From Planctomycetota bacterium (GTDB lineage: Bacteria; Planctomycetota; Planctomycetia; Planctomycetales; Planctomycetaceae): a stretch of DNA of 64,000 nucleotides. Location of the stretch: assembly GCA_014584345.1 (NCBI GenBank), contig JACTNB010000011.1, positions 45,252 through 109,251 of the forward strand, given 5' to 3'. Position 1 is the stretch's first letter. Each line of letters starts with the position of its first letter. The translations under genes and the position numbers were made by a program. The notes beneath the pieces are model-generated. The model did not search any database, was not told where the DNA came from, and was given only the letters and a program-made list of their open reading frames with translations. This document shows positions 1 through 8,764 of this stretch, piece by piece.

Positions 1-795
1 CTTTCCGCGGCGGATTTCGTCTTTTTTCGGGACACCGTCTCCCTAGCGACCGCGAAACAACAGGGGATTGCTTCGCCGGTGATGAAATTCGGGCCCGATG
101 GTGCCTTCAATGTCGACCTGACAAACGACGAGGCAGCAGAAAAATTCCTGGCGGAACACGAACTGGTGGCGGGCCAGTTTCTTTGCTGCATTCCCCGATT
201 GCGATACACCCCCTACTGGAAAATCAAGGGGCGGGAATTCGATGCGGCCAAACATGCCCGGAACGAGGAACTGCGCGAGCACGATCATGCTCCGCTACGC
301 GAGGCGATCGTGGCGGTGGTGCGTCAAACCGCACATAAAGTGCTGTTGTGCCCCGAAGATGCCAGCCAGATGGAAGTCGGTCGACAGAACCTGTACGATC
401 CCCTGCCCGAGGACGTGAAAGAGCGCGTGGTCTGGCGGGAAAATTACTGGCTGACCGACGAAGCGCTGAGCACGTACAGGCGCTCGGCTGGTCTGTTCGG
501 ATTGGAAATGCACAGCCCGATCATGTGCGTGGGGAACGGTATCCCGGCGCTGGTTGGTCGTTTTGCAGAACAAACCAGCAAGGGATTCATGTGGCGGGAT
601 ATTGGCCTGGGGAACTGGTTGTTCGATCTGGACATCGCCAAGGAACGGGACGCGATTCAACCCGCGGTGCTTTCCCTGGTTCGGGAACGGGAACAGGCTC
701 TCAAGCAGGTTGAGCAAGCCCGCAGCTTCGTACGGGAAACACAGTTGCGGAATCTGGAAACCCTGCGGGACAGCCTGTCACGCATCCAGATCTGA
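1..795 (+). CDS. Polysaccharide pyruvyl transferase family protein (5' truncated by window edge)
   Basis: The reading frame is open from the first base of the window and ends at the TGA at 793–795. The part before the first ATG (position 79) reads FFRDTVSLATAKQQG, which matches the family's conserved central region, so the true start lies outside the window. Pyruvyl transferases of this family add pyruvate ketals to cell-surface polysaccharide. The visible C-terminal part has the family's GNGIPALVGRFAEQTSKG segment and a basic, helical tail. The 3' end overlaps the convergent BON gene by 18 bp. The family call is good; the acceptor polysaccharide is unknown. Confidence 0.75.
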   Translation, partial: LSAADFVFFRDTVSLATAKQQGIASPVMKFGPDGAFNVDLTNDEAAEKFLAEHELVAGQFLCCIPRLRYTPYWKIKGREFDAAKHARNEELREHDHAPLREAIVAVVRQTAHKVLLCPEDASQMEVGRQNLYDPLPEDVKERVVWRENYWLTDEALSTYRRSAGLFGLEMHSPIMCVGNGIPALVGRFAEQTSKGFMWRDIGLGNWLFDLDIAKERDAIQPAVLSLVREREQALKQVEQARSFVRETQLRNLETLRDSLSRIQI

Positions 796-1032
796 AGGGC
801 GGCGAACGCGGAGCAGATTCACGACCTGCTCGATCTCGCCGATTTGCAACAGGGCTTCCTGGGCCACCTGTTTCTGGTAATACGACCCGACGACGCCAGT
901 CAGGCAGACATTTTTCGCCCGAACCCTCCAGCGGAGGCCGCGATTCAGCGCGGGGAGAGCCTGCTGCAGAGCCATATGGATTCGCGGTTCCAGGGGATGG
1001 GCGGCATCCAGACGAATTTCGTGGTGTGACAT
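778..1032 (-). CDS. BON-domain protein, small
   Basis: The 84-residue protein ends in a BON-like segment (VCLTGVVGSYYQKQVAQEA followed by a VVNLLRV strand). BON domains are small alpha/beta modules that bind lipid or membrane surfaces. There is no signal peptide, so it is probably cytoplasmic. It is convergent with, and overlaps, the pyruvyl transferase gene. A single BON domain of this size is common in planctomycetes; its role is unknown. Confidence 0.6.
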   Translation of the reverse strand: MSHHEIRLDAAHPLEPRIHMALQQALPALNRGLRWRVRAKNVCLTGVVGSYYQKQVAQEALLQIGEIEQVVNLLRVRRPSDLDA

Positions 1033-1506
1033 AGCGAACTGGCCCCGTTTCCGATATCTGCACGGAGGATCGTTTATCGGAATATCGGTCGCCAGCCGGG
1101 AATCTCGCCGCGAGACTTCGTGAAATTCCCCGCACGATTCGTAAGAACCACGCCTTCCCCCTTGCGGGGCCTACATTCGTCAAAATGGACACTGCGGAGC
1201 CCCCCGGGATGTGGCAGGAAGGTGGAAGCTGCCGCGAATCCCCGGAATTCCGCCGGGAGTGAATTGACCCCCGGAGAAGATTCGGAATAATCATCGCAAG
1301 TCGCCCGAAAGATGCTTTCCGGTTTGGCGAGAATCGAAATATGGCGCGTGGATACCGCATCAATGTACGCACAGCGTACCCTACGAAAAAATTCAGGGGC
1401 TGGTGGGGTATGTGTGGAATTGTGAGTGATCAACGGAAATTACCGTGCATTTCCGAGCAGTTGCTATTAATGGGTCAAGGGCGTTGCCCTTGTTAGGACA
1501 GGGGCA
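1033..1506. other. Intergenic, no gene seen
   Basis: About 470 bp with no convincing gene. It carries a short piece, CGCACAGCGTACCCTACGA near 1367–1386, that recurs at about 13,867–13,885 beside a dispersed repeat, so part of it is probably repeat debris. Confidence 0.5.
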
Positions 1507-1512
1507 TTGGCC

Positions 1513-2001
1513 ATGAGTTCAGGGGCACGCCTAAGCTGTGCAATCGGCGGCGATCATGCGGGTTACGAGTTGAAATCCTATCTCGCCGCGGAATTGCGCG
1601 AGGGAGCCTTCGAGGTATTCGATTGTGGCGCCCACGACGAAACCCCTTCCGATTTTCCCGATTTTGCTGAAAAGGTGGCGGAGCAGGTGCTGTCCGGTAA
1701 AGTGGAGCGTGGCATACTGGTCTGCGGCAGCGGCGTTGGGGTGTGCGTGGCTGCCAACAAAATTCCCGGGATTCGTGCGGGCCTGTGTCACGATACCTAC
1801 TCCGCGCATCAGGGAGTGGAGCACGATGACATGAACGTGTTGTGCATCGGCGCCCGGATCATCGGTTCGGCCCTGGCTTTGGAAATCGTGGAGACCTTTT
1901 TACGCGCCCGCTACACACCTCAACCTCGGCATCAACAGCGCGTGGATAAAATTCTGTCGCTGGAACAACGGGCTCTGCGAGGAGAGTTCGGCGGGAAGTG
2001 A
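1513..2001 (+). CDS. rpiB: Ribose-5-phosphate isomerase B
   Basis: This enzyme interconverts ribose-5-phosphate and ribulose-5-phosphate in the pentose phosphate pathway. The 162-residue protein has the RpiB/LacAB hallmarks: GGDHAGYELK at the N-terminus and CGSGVGVCVAANKIPGIRA, which carries the catalytic cysteine, near residue 75, followed by a conserved HDTYSA segment. The C-terminus is slightly longer than the usual ~150 residues. I chose the ATG at 1513 because it begins just before the conserved strand; a TTG lies two codons upstream. It is a single gene followed by a terminator. Confidence 0.93.
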   Translation: MSSGARLSCAIGGDHAGYELKSYLAAELREGAFEVFDCGAHDETPSDFPDFAEKVAEQVLSGKVERGILVCGSGVGVCVAANKIPGIRAGLCHDTYSAHQGVEHDDMNVLCIGARIIGSALALEIVETFLRARYTPQPRHQQRVDKILSLEQRALRGEFGGK

Positions 2002-2038
2002 CTCGCACCGGACGATTTTCCACCGACAAAACAACAAC

Positions 2039-2070
2039 AGCCCGGCGGTCAGGCCGGGCTGCAGTTTTTC
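2039..2070 (+). terminator. Rho-independent terminator after rpiB
   Basis: An AGCCCGGC/GCCGGGCT hairpin with a 4–5 base loop is followed by GCAGTTTTT. It lies between the convergent rpiB and pilin genes. The minus strand also has a T-rich tract, so it may work in both directions. Confidence 0.8.
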
Positions 2071-2131
2071 ACGAAATCACTGGTCTCGTCCCGGGGAATC
2101 AATCCGGGAAGCGAGGGGTACAGCTACCGAA

Positions 2132-2458
2132 TTACTTGTTGGTTTCGGCAACGGGAGCGTCGCAAGCCAGTTCGCACTGATCATCGTCGCAATCGTCCTT
2201 CGCATCCAGGAAGGAAGAACCCCGGGTGTAAGCCTTGGGCTTGTCGCTGCCGCCGGTCTTGGTAGCAGAGAAACCGCTGAAGAAGTAGGACTGATTCAGT
2301 TGTCCGATGGCATCGCCAACGTCGTTCAGTTCCTGCACGACAGCGTGTTGAACGGAGCTCAGCCCGACGATCATGCCGATCACCAGCAGAGTGGCAACCA
2401 GTACGAGTTCGGCGGAAACAATGAAACCAGCTTCGTCGTTGAGAAGATTTCGCAACAT
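2132..2458 (-). CDS. Flp/TadE-like small pilin protein
   Basis: The 108-residue protein has a short N-terminal leader, an acidic pair (LLNDEAGFIVSAELVL) and one strongly hydrophobic segment at about residues 12–36. This is the layout of Flp-type pilins and TadE-like pseudopilins processed by prepilin peptidase. The C-terminal half is polar, with a DDCDDDQCELACD cluster that could form disulphides or bind metal. No tad secretion genes are nearby, so it appears to be an orphan. The family call rests on the N-terminal architecture only. Confidence 0.55.
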   Translation of the reverse strand: MLRNLLNDEAGFIVSAELVLVATLLVIGMIVGLSSVQHAVVQELNDVGDAIGQLNQSYFFSGFSATKTGGSDKPKAYTRGSSFLDAKDDCDDDQCELACDAPVAETNK

Positions 2459-3013
2459 GATCTTTATCCTTTGATTTTTTTAACTTGATTTTGATTTTTG
2501 TATGCACGAGGAAAAGAATTTTTCCTGCATGCCACCACTCGATGAAATTTCCTCTGGCGAAGTGCCCGAGAAAATGCGGGAGCCTTTCTCCCTGTGGATG
2601 TGTGTCGGCCAACACCCATCCCCGCTCTGTTGCAACAGTCACAATCGACGCTTCGAGAAACGTCGATTTTCAGTCCCAGCCGCCGTAAAACTCATCCTGC
2701 CGAAGCATGTTTCGTTTTGGCAACGACTTGAACCCTGAAAACAACATCAAGGTAATCGCGGTACAACCTGAGTAAATGGGGCATTTAGAAAAAATAAAAA
2801 GTTTTGTTAAATTTGTACCCAATAGGTCCTGTATTGGTGGTGTCCGCGGCGGAAACATACACGTGGAAAGGAAATCCACTGGCGGCGCGCAGCGGTTTTC
2901 CCTGCAGAACAAGCCTGGAAAACCCTGAAAACACGTGGGGCAACGCGAAGTCACCCAATCAGGAACCGGCGCGCGGCAAGGCGTGACAGGCCGCTGAATC
3001 CGAGAGCGAATTC
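2459..3013. other. Intergenic region upstream of the pilin gene
   Basis: About 550 bp between the divergent 5' end of the pilin gene and the 3' end of the UspA gene. No gene, RNA or repeat is convincing. The minus-strand pilin promoter must lie near 2,460–2,560. Confidence 0.4.
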
Positions 3014-3478
3014 CTACGGCAAGCGCACCGTGGTGACGGGGCAGGGGGCGTGCTTAATAACCCGTTCCGCAACACTTCCGAGCAGGACATGCGGAATGCC
3101 GACGCGGCCATGGGTGCCGATGACGATCAAGTCGATTTCGTGCTCCTGGGCATACTCGACAATTTTCGTGGCGGGAATGCCAAAACGGACACTATGCACA
3201 ACCTGCAGTTGTTCCACCCAGGGTTCGGAAAGTTCCGCTTCCAGCTTTTCATGGGCTTTCATCGAGAGTTCCCGCTTCACGCCCGTTACATTTTCCAGAT
3301 ATCCTGGAAATGCGAGGCCCATGCCGAAGTCTGGTACTTCCACTGCCATGTCGTGAATGACGTACAACAGATGCAGTTCCGCCTTGAACTGACTGGCGAT
3401 CTGGCAGGCAAATTCACGCGCGTGATTGGAACATTCGCTGAAGTCGGTGGCTAACAAAATGCGTTTGATTTCCGCCAT
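3014..3478 (-). CDS. Universal stress protein (UspA family)
   Basis: The 154-residue single-domain Usp starts KRILLATDFSECSNHA and ends with the ATP-binding loop GTHGRVGIPHVLLGSVAE then CPVTTVRLP, which is the G-2X-G-9X-G(S/T) signature of ATP-binding Usps. I chose the ATG at 3478 because the conserved first beta strand begins four residues later; the frame stays open upstream without family similarity. It is a single gene, cytoplasmic, with a general stress role. Confidence 0.88.
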   Translation of the reverse strand: MAEIKRILLATDFSECSNHAREFACQIASQFKAELHLLYVIHDMAVEVPDFGMGLAFPGYLENVTGVKRELSMKAHEKLEAELSEPWVEQLQVVHSVRFGIPATKIVEYAQEHEIDLIVIGTHGRVGIPHVLLGSVAERVIKHAPCPVTTVRLP

Positions 3479-3796
3479 GGATTCGGTCTCCTGATTCCGC
3501 CGGGTCCCGGGGATCTCCCCGCGCCGCGGCCGTGCTGTGTGTCTGGGCTGCGCGCTTATTCTAGCTTGACTGCGTGCCGGGGTCGATCGATTCGTCCGAT
3601 TTCCCGGCAAGCGGCGCGCGAGGGCGATTCCGAGAAGTCCCCCGAGGCGGCGGAGAACCCCCCGTGGGGTATGTTTTCTTGGCGGATTTTGTTTTACTGA
3701 AGTGCCGCCAAATTGGCGGCACGGCGAGGTAATCCCAGTAAACGGCGCGGACTATCCGACGCGCGAAATTTCTTCCAGGGGAATGCGAGGTTCGAG

Positions 3797-6232
3797 ATGA
3801 GGGGGCTTGTCTGGTTCGGAGTACTGTCTCTTGCCACGGGGTTGATTGCGGAGGAACGGCAAGCGACCGCACCCCGTTCGATCCGTCTGCGCGATGGCTT
3901 TCGCGTGGAATTATTACGCTCGGCCCAGGCCGAGGAGGGCTCGTGGATCAGCATGACATTCGATGACCAGCAGCGGATCGTGGTCGGCCTGGATGACAAG
4001 GGGTTGGCGCGTCTGACGCTATCGGAGGATCGCTCCTCGGCGGACTTCGCGTTGTTGCAGGAGACGGAAACCTATCGACACGTCCGGGGAGTTCTGCACG
4101 CGTACGATTCGCTATATGTCTGCGCGACGAACAGCCAGGGGGTGTATCGGCTGCAAGATCGCGATGGCGATGGCGAATACGAGGATCAACATCTGTTGCA
4201 GCAGATTCCGTATCAGAGCCGTTATGGGCATGGGACGAATCAGGTGGTCCTTGGTCCGGACGGCCAGTTGTATGTGGTATGCGGCAACGATGTTGTCTTT
4301 CCTGAAGCCCGGGCGACAGACTCCCCCTATCGCGATCCACGAAATGACTGGCTGCTTCCGAACCCGCACGACGAAGGCCAGGACGACCGCGTGGGGTATA
4401 TCGCGCAGGTCGATCCGGAAGGGAAAAGCTGGACGATTCTTGCCGGGGGATTTCGCAATCAATTTGATATCGCCTTCAATCAGGAAGGGGAATTGTTTAC
4501 GTGGGACGCGGACATGGAATGGGATGCGGGTTTGCCCTGGTATCGCCCCACGCGATTGAATCATGTCATCTCGGGCGGTGAATATGGTTGGCGCTGGGGG
4601 ACGGGGAAATGGCCCGCCTGGTATCCCGACAGCCTGCCGACCACACTGGATACCGGTTACAGTTCGCCCACGGGCATGATTTTCTGCCATGCGAGCAACT
4701 GGCCGGCGCGTTATCGCAACGCGCTGCTGATGGCCGACTGGCAGCATGGCCGCATTCTCCTGGTCGATCTGCAACCGCGCGGAGCCACGTACGATGCCAC
4801 CGCGGAATTATTTCTGGAAGGGGGTCCTTTGAATGTTTGCGACCTGGAATTCGGTCCGGATGGGGATTTGTACTTCATCACCGGTGGTCGCGGTTCGCAA
4901 TCGGGCCTGTACCGCGTCACCTGGACGGGCGAGGCGGCCCCCGAAGCGGCTCCCAAAATTTCCGAGCAGGCGATAGACCAGGCGAAGCGGGCCCGCGTGC
5001 TCCGTCGGCAACTGGAAGTGCTCCAACGGAAACAGGATCCGACCGCATTGGAATTTCTCTGGGAGCAACTGGACAGTGAAGATGAATGGCTCCGCTTTTC
5101 CGCGCGGGTTGCCCTGGAAAATCAGCCGCTGGAAACCTGGCGGGAACGTCTGGGATCCGCGGAGGATTCGCGAGCCATGCGGATGGCCCTGCTGGCGTTG
5201 GCACGCGTCGGTAATGTGGAGGATCAGCCGTTGATTCTGGATAAGCTGTCAGGGCTGAACTGGTCTGCCCTCTCCTCCCAGGATCTGCTGGTCCCTCTAC
5301 GTACACTGCAGTTGACGTTAATACGCCAGGGACGCCCCCAGTCTTCAAACCTCGATGAGCTATCCCCGAAGCTGAGCGCGCTGTATCCGCACGACAGCTT
5401 TGCCGTCAACTGGTTGCTGGCGGAACTCCTGGTGGAATTTCGGGCCCCCCAGGTCATCGAGCGGACTCTGGGCCTGCTGGAAGCATCCGCCACCCAGGAG
5501 GAGCAGATTCAATTTGCCAAGACCCTCGTGCGGGTAAAAACCGGCTGGACACGGGAATCGGCACAACGCATGCTGGCCTGGTTGTATCGCACGCGGCGAC
5601 TGCCGGGGGGAAAACTGGTCGACACGGCCAGTCGCAATCTCCGTTCCGACTTCGAACTGCTGTTGACGGAATCGCTGCGGGGCGAACTGAAAGCCGAACT
5701 GGCACGCCTGGACGAACCTCTGCCCGAGGAAGCACTCAGCAGTCTCCCGGCACGGCCGCATGTGAAAAACTGGACCATGGAGGATCTGCTGGAAGATGTG
5801 CTGAATGTACGGCCCGAGGCACATGATGTCGCCGCCGGACACCAGGCCCTGGCGGCAGCCGCCTGTTTGCGTTGCCACAAATTTGGAGATCGGGGGGGGC
5901 AAATCGGGCCGGATCTGACCAACGTGGCGAAACGATTCGATGGGCGAGCACTGCTGGAATCGATCATCGAACCCTCGAAACAGGTCGACCCCAAATACTT
6001 GAATGCGACGTACGTGCTGACGGACGGACGTGTCATCACGGGGCGGACGGTGGGAGTCAACAAGCATCAATTGACTATCGAAATCGATCCGCTCACAGGC
6101 CGCACGCAGGCCATCAACCGCGAAGAGATCGAGGAATCGGTATTGACCAATATGTCTCCCATGCCTGCCAGCCTGCTCAACACGCTGAACCGCGAGGAAA
6201 TTCTCGACCTGATTTCGCTCCTCCGGCGATGA
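3797..6232 (+). CDS. Secreted propeller/HEAT/cytochrome-c dehydrogenase-like protein (PVC type)
   Basis: The 811-residue protein starts with a signal peptide (MRGLVWFGVLSLATGLIAEE). A six-bladed NHL/PQQ-sugar-dehydrogenase-like propeller (about residues 30–390, with DGDGEYEDQHLLQ and GPDGQLYVVCGNDV) comes next, then a helical repeat region (about 400–670), then a C-terminal c-type cytochrome module with CLRCHK (CXXCH heme motif) near residue 697 and a downstream MSPMPASLLNTL heme-ligand methionine region. This layout is abundant in Planctomycetes and Verrucomicrobia. The substrate is unknown. The ATG at 3797 gives the signal peptide; upstream codons in frame look non-coding. Confidence 0.8.
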   Translation: MRGLVWFGVLSLATGLIAEERQATAPRSIRLRDGFRVELLRSAQAEEGSWISMTFDDQQRIVVGLDDKGLARLTLSEDRSSADFALLQETETYRHVRGVLHAYDSLYVCATNSQGVYRLQDRDGDGEYEDQHLLQQIPYQSRYGHGTNQVVLGPDGQLYVVCGNDVVFPEARATDSPYRDPRNDWLLPNPHDEGQDDRVGYIAQVDPEGKSWTILAGGFRNQFDIAFNQEGELFTWDADMEWDAGLPWYRPTRLNHVISGGEYGWRWGTGKWPAWYPDSLPTTLDTGYSSPTGMIFCHASNWPARYRNALLMADWQHGRILLVDLQPRGATYDATAELFLEGGPLNVCDLEFGPDGDLYFITGGRGSQSGLYRVTWTGEAAPEAAPKISEQAIDQAKRARVLRRQLEVLQRKQDPTALEFLWEQLDSEDEWLRFSARVALENQPLETWRERLGSAEDSRAMRMALLALARVGNVEDQPLILDKLSGLNWSALSSQDLLVPLRTLQLTLIRQGRPQSSNLDELSPKLSALYPHDSFAVNWLLAELLVEFRAPQVIERTLGLLEASATQEEQIQFAKTLVRVKTGWTRESAQRMLAWLYRTRRLPGGKLVDTASRNLRSDFELLLTESLRGELKAELARLDEPLPEEALSSLPARPHVKNWTMEDLLEDVLNVRPEAHDVAAGHQALAAAACLRCHKFGDRGGQIGPDLTNVAKRFDGRALLESIIEPSKQVDPKYLNATYVLTDGRVITGRTVGVNKHQLTIEIDPLTGRTQAINREEIEESVLTNMSPMPASLLNTLNREEILDLISLLRR

Positions 6233-6429
6233 CCTGGATTTACCGGGGATTCCGCGGGGTGCCCGGTCTCCGCTGATCGGGCGTATTCGTCGCGAACGGG
6301 TCCGAGTGGGACTGCATTTCCCCCAACGATTCGATAATGTTGAAGTTGCGTTTTCCAAGATGCCTTTGATATCGTGCTGGCCCCTGGCCTGCTGAGTGCC
6401 ACTGGCTAATGCACATTTCCCGACCGGGT

Positions 6430-6600
6430 CAATAAAACAAGATTGCTGACTTCAACGAACTAGCCGCGCCCGTGAGGAAGCGTGCCAGACTGGGGCTCGG
6501 TTTTCTTGCAATGCATTGTCAGACTAGATGTTGTGTCTAAGGAGTGTCCCTCGGGTACCTCCCGCGTGGCCCGCTTCCTCACGGGCGCGGCTAGTTTTTC
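6430..6600. repeat. Palindromic dispersed repeat RA, copy 1 (complete)
   Basis: Two inverted arms, CTAGCCGCGCCCGTGAGGAA and its complement, lie at about 6,460–6,482 and 6,570–6,594, about 90 bp apart, with an outer tail reading GGTCAATAAAACAAGATTG. The same arms and tail recur near 13.9, 28.2, 45.8, 47.5 and 61.05 kb. No transposase is present, so it may be a MITE-like element. Confidence 0.75.
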
Positions 6601-6742
6601 AGGCCCTTTCGAGACATAATTTACCGCACTGGTGGCACACAGCCCGAAATGTAAACCGTGACAGACCGTGGCCGGCTTGCAGCGGCAATCGGCTTGGCCG
6701 AATCGGATCGAATTCAATTCCGTCGAATATAAAGAACAGACC

Positions 6743-8419
6743 ATGCAGACAGGACTGGTACAATTCAACCCGACGGTAGGTGATCTGGAGGGCAACTGCC
6801 GCAAAATCCTGGAGCATGCCGAGACAGCCGCCGCGCAGGGAGCGGAATTGGTTGTCTTTCCCGAATTGGCGGTTTGCGGGTATCCCCCGAAGGATCTGCT
6901 GCTGCGGTCAGGTTTCGTGTCGGCGTGTGATCGGGCCGTGGAAGCCGTGGCGCGGGCATTACCGCCCGCGTTGGGGGTTCTCGTCGGACATCCAACGCAT
7001 CGCGGTCAACCGTCGGGTTGCCAGGCAAACGCAGCCAGTCTGCTGCATCAGGGACGGATACTGGCCACGGCGGGGAAGCGTTTGCTTCCCAATTACGACG
7101 TGTTTGACGAGCGCCGCTATTTCCACCCGGCGGAAACGATCCGCCCGCTCGAATTTCGTGGTCGCAAACTGGGAGTGCATATCTGCGAGGATGCCTGGTT
7201 CGGCCAACCGGATACCTTTTACCACGTTCAGCCCGACGCGGAGCGTGATCCGGTTGCGGAATTGATTTCCCAGGGTGCGGATCTGCTGGTAAATCTCTCG
7301 GCGAGCCCGTTTGAGATCAACAAGGTGGCTCGTCGCCGCGATTTACTGGCACGTCATTGCCGCTCGGGGAATGTCGGATGCGTGTTCGTGAATCAGGTTG
7401 GGGGGAATGACGATCTGGTGTTTGACGGCTCCAGCCTGGTACTCAACGCGCGTGGAGAACTGGTCGAACAACTGGATGCGTTTGTCGAGCAGGTGCGCAT
7501 TGTCGATGTGCAACCCGGAGTTCCGGCGCGAGCCTTGCAAATGGCGTCTCGTCCCCGCCAGTTGCTGGATGCTCTAGTGCTGGGCTTGCGGGATTATGCC
7601 TGGAAAAGCGGTTTCCGCGACTGCGTGCTGGGTCTTTCGGGGGGGATCGATTCGGCGGTGGCCTGTTGCCTGGCGGCGCGGGCGCTCGGTCCTCAGCGGG
7701 TGCATGCGCTGATGATGCCTTCCCGGTACAGCAGCGCCCATAGCGTAGCCGATTCGATCGCGTTAGCGGAACAATTGGGGATTGATGCCGGGGTCGTTCC
7801 GATCGACGAAATTCATCGCGCCTACGAGCAAGCGAACCTGATCGGCGGTGATCTTTCCAGTCAGCCCGCCGGCCTGGCAGATCAGAACCTGCAGGCCCGC
7901 ATCCGTGGCGCGCTGGTCATGGTCCGCAGCAATCGGCATGGCTGGCTCCCCCTGGCGACGGGCAACAAAAGCGAGCTGGCAGTCGGTTACTGTACCCTCT
8001 ATGGAGACATGGCAGGCGGCTTTGCGGTTCTCTGCGATGTTTTCAAAAAAGACGTCTATGCCATTGCCCGCCACATCAATGAAGAGGCGGGACGCGAGAT
8101 CATTCCCGCCAATATCATCGAAAAAGCACCGAGCGCGGAGTTGGCTCCCAATCAGTTCGACCAGGACTCGCTCCCCCCGTACGATCTGCTCGATGCCATT
8201 CTGGAAGGACTGGTGGAACGGGAACAATCGGCCGACGAGGTGTCGCGCGATTTCCCCGCCGAAACCGTCCGTTGGGTACTGCAGAAACTGGATCGCAACG
8301 AATTCAAACGCCGCCAGATGCCCCCCGGGATTAAACTCACCCGCCGCGCGTTCGGCAGCGGTCGCCGCATGCCCATGGCGGCCCGTTACACCCAATTCAA
8401 CGGTTTCCCCACGGAATAA
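6743..8419 (+). CDS. nadE: Glutamine-dependent NAD+ synthetase
   Basis: This enzyme makes NAD+ from nicotinate adenine dinucleotide, ATP and glutamine. The 558-residue protein has two domains. An N-terminal nitrilase-type glutaminase (about residues 1–255) has the Glu-Lys-Cys triad regions FPELAVCGYPPKDLL, GKRLLPNYDVFDE and ICEDAWF. A C-terminal synthetase carries the P-loop LSGGIDSAV near residue 300 and ATGNKSELAVGY. The length fits the two-domain family. I chose the ATG at 6743 because MQTGLVQFNPTVGD is the first nitrilase strand. It is a single gene just downstream of an RA repeat. Confidence 0.95.
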   Translation: MQTGLVQFNPTVGDLEGNCRKILEHAETAAAQGAELVVFPELAVCGYPPKDLLLRSGFVSACDRAVEAVARALPPALGVLVGHPTHRGQPSGCQANAASLLHQGRILATAGKRLLPNYDVFDERRYFHPAETIRPLEFRGRKLGVHICEDAWFGQPDTFYHVQPDAERDPVAELISQGADLLVNLSASPFEINKVARRRDLLARHCRSGNVGCVFVNQVGGNDDLVFDGSSLVLNARGELVEQLDAFVEQVRIVDVQPGVPARALQMASRPRQLLDALVLGLRDYAWKSGFRDCVLGLSGGIDSAVACCLAARALGPQRVHALMMPSRYSSAHSVADSIALAEQLGIDAGVVPIDEIHRAYEQANLIGGDLSSQPAGLADQNLQARIRGALVMVRSNRHGWLPLATGNKSELAVGYCTLYGDMAGGFAVLCDVFKKDVYAIARHINEEAGREIIPANIIEKAPSAELAPNQFDQDSLPPYDLLDAILEGLVEREQSADEVSRDFPAETVRWVLQKLDRNEFKRRQMPPGIKLTRRAFGSGRRMPMAARYTQFNGFPTE

Positions 8420-8764
8420 ACAGCGGGGCGCCAGACGGCACCAGGCCAGCCCGCCAGCGGGTGTATGAGGAACCGGGTAATTTCAGCAGCCTGGCGTTCC
8501 TGGGCATCGTTCACGAATGCGGGACAAGAACCGGGAACTCCTCTCGCGTTCGGTGCGGTCGGCGAATTACACTTCCGCCACTTCAAACGGGAAGGCGCAC
8601 TCCCGTGGAGATTGCCTGGGTGTCCCTGGAGTTCTGTCGCCAGATCGAGCCTCGGCCCGATGCCCCGCCTTGTACAACGGGCGGGCGCACTCCCCGCATT
8701 CACAAGTTGTAATTCAGGCGGTAGGCCAGACAGTTTCCGTTCCACTCGAAGTGAAGGATTTGTA
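8420..8764. other. Intergenic leader upstream of pyk
   Basis: About 345 bp. An open frame runs through it into pyk, but its translation has no conserved features and pyk similarity begins only at 8765, so it is probably untranslated leader. No riboswitch is recognised. Confidence 0.4.

Noticed and set aside
8465..8764. 100-codon N-terminal extension of pyruvate kinase
   Set aside because: Sequence before 8765 has no family similarity and the usual start matches the ATG at 8765.
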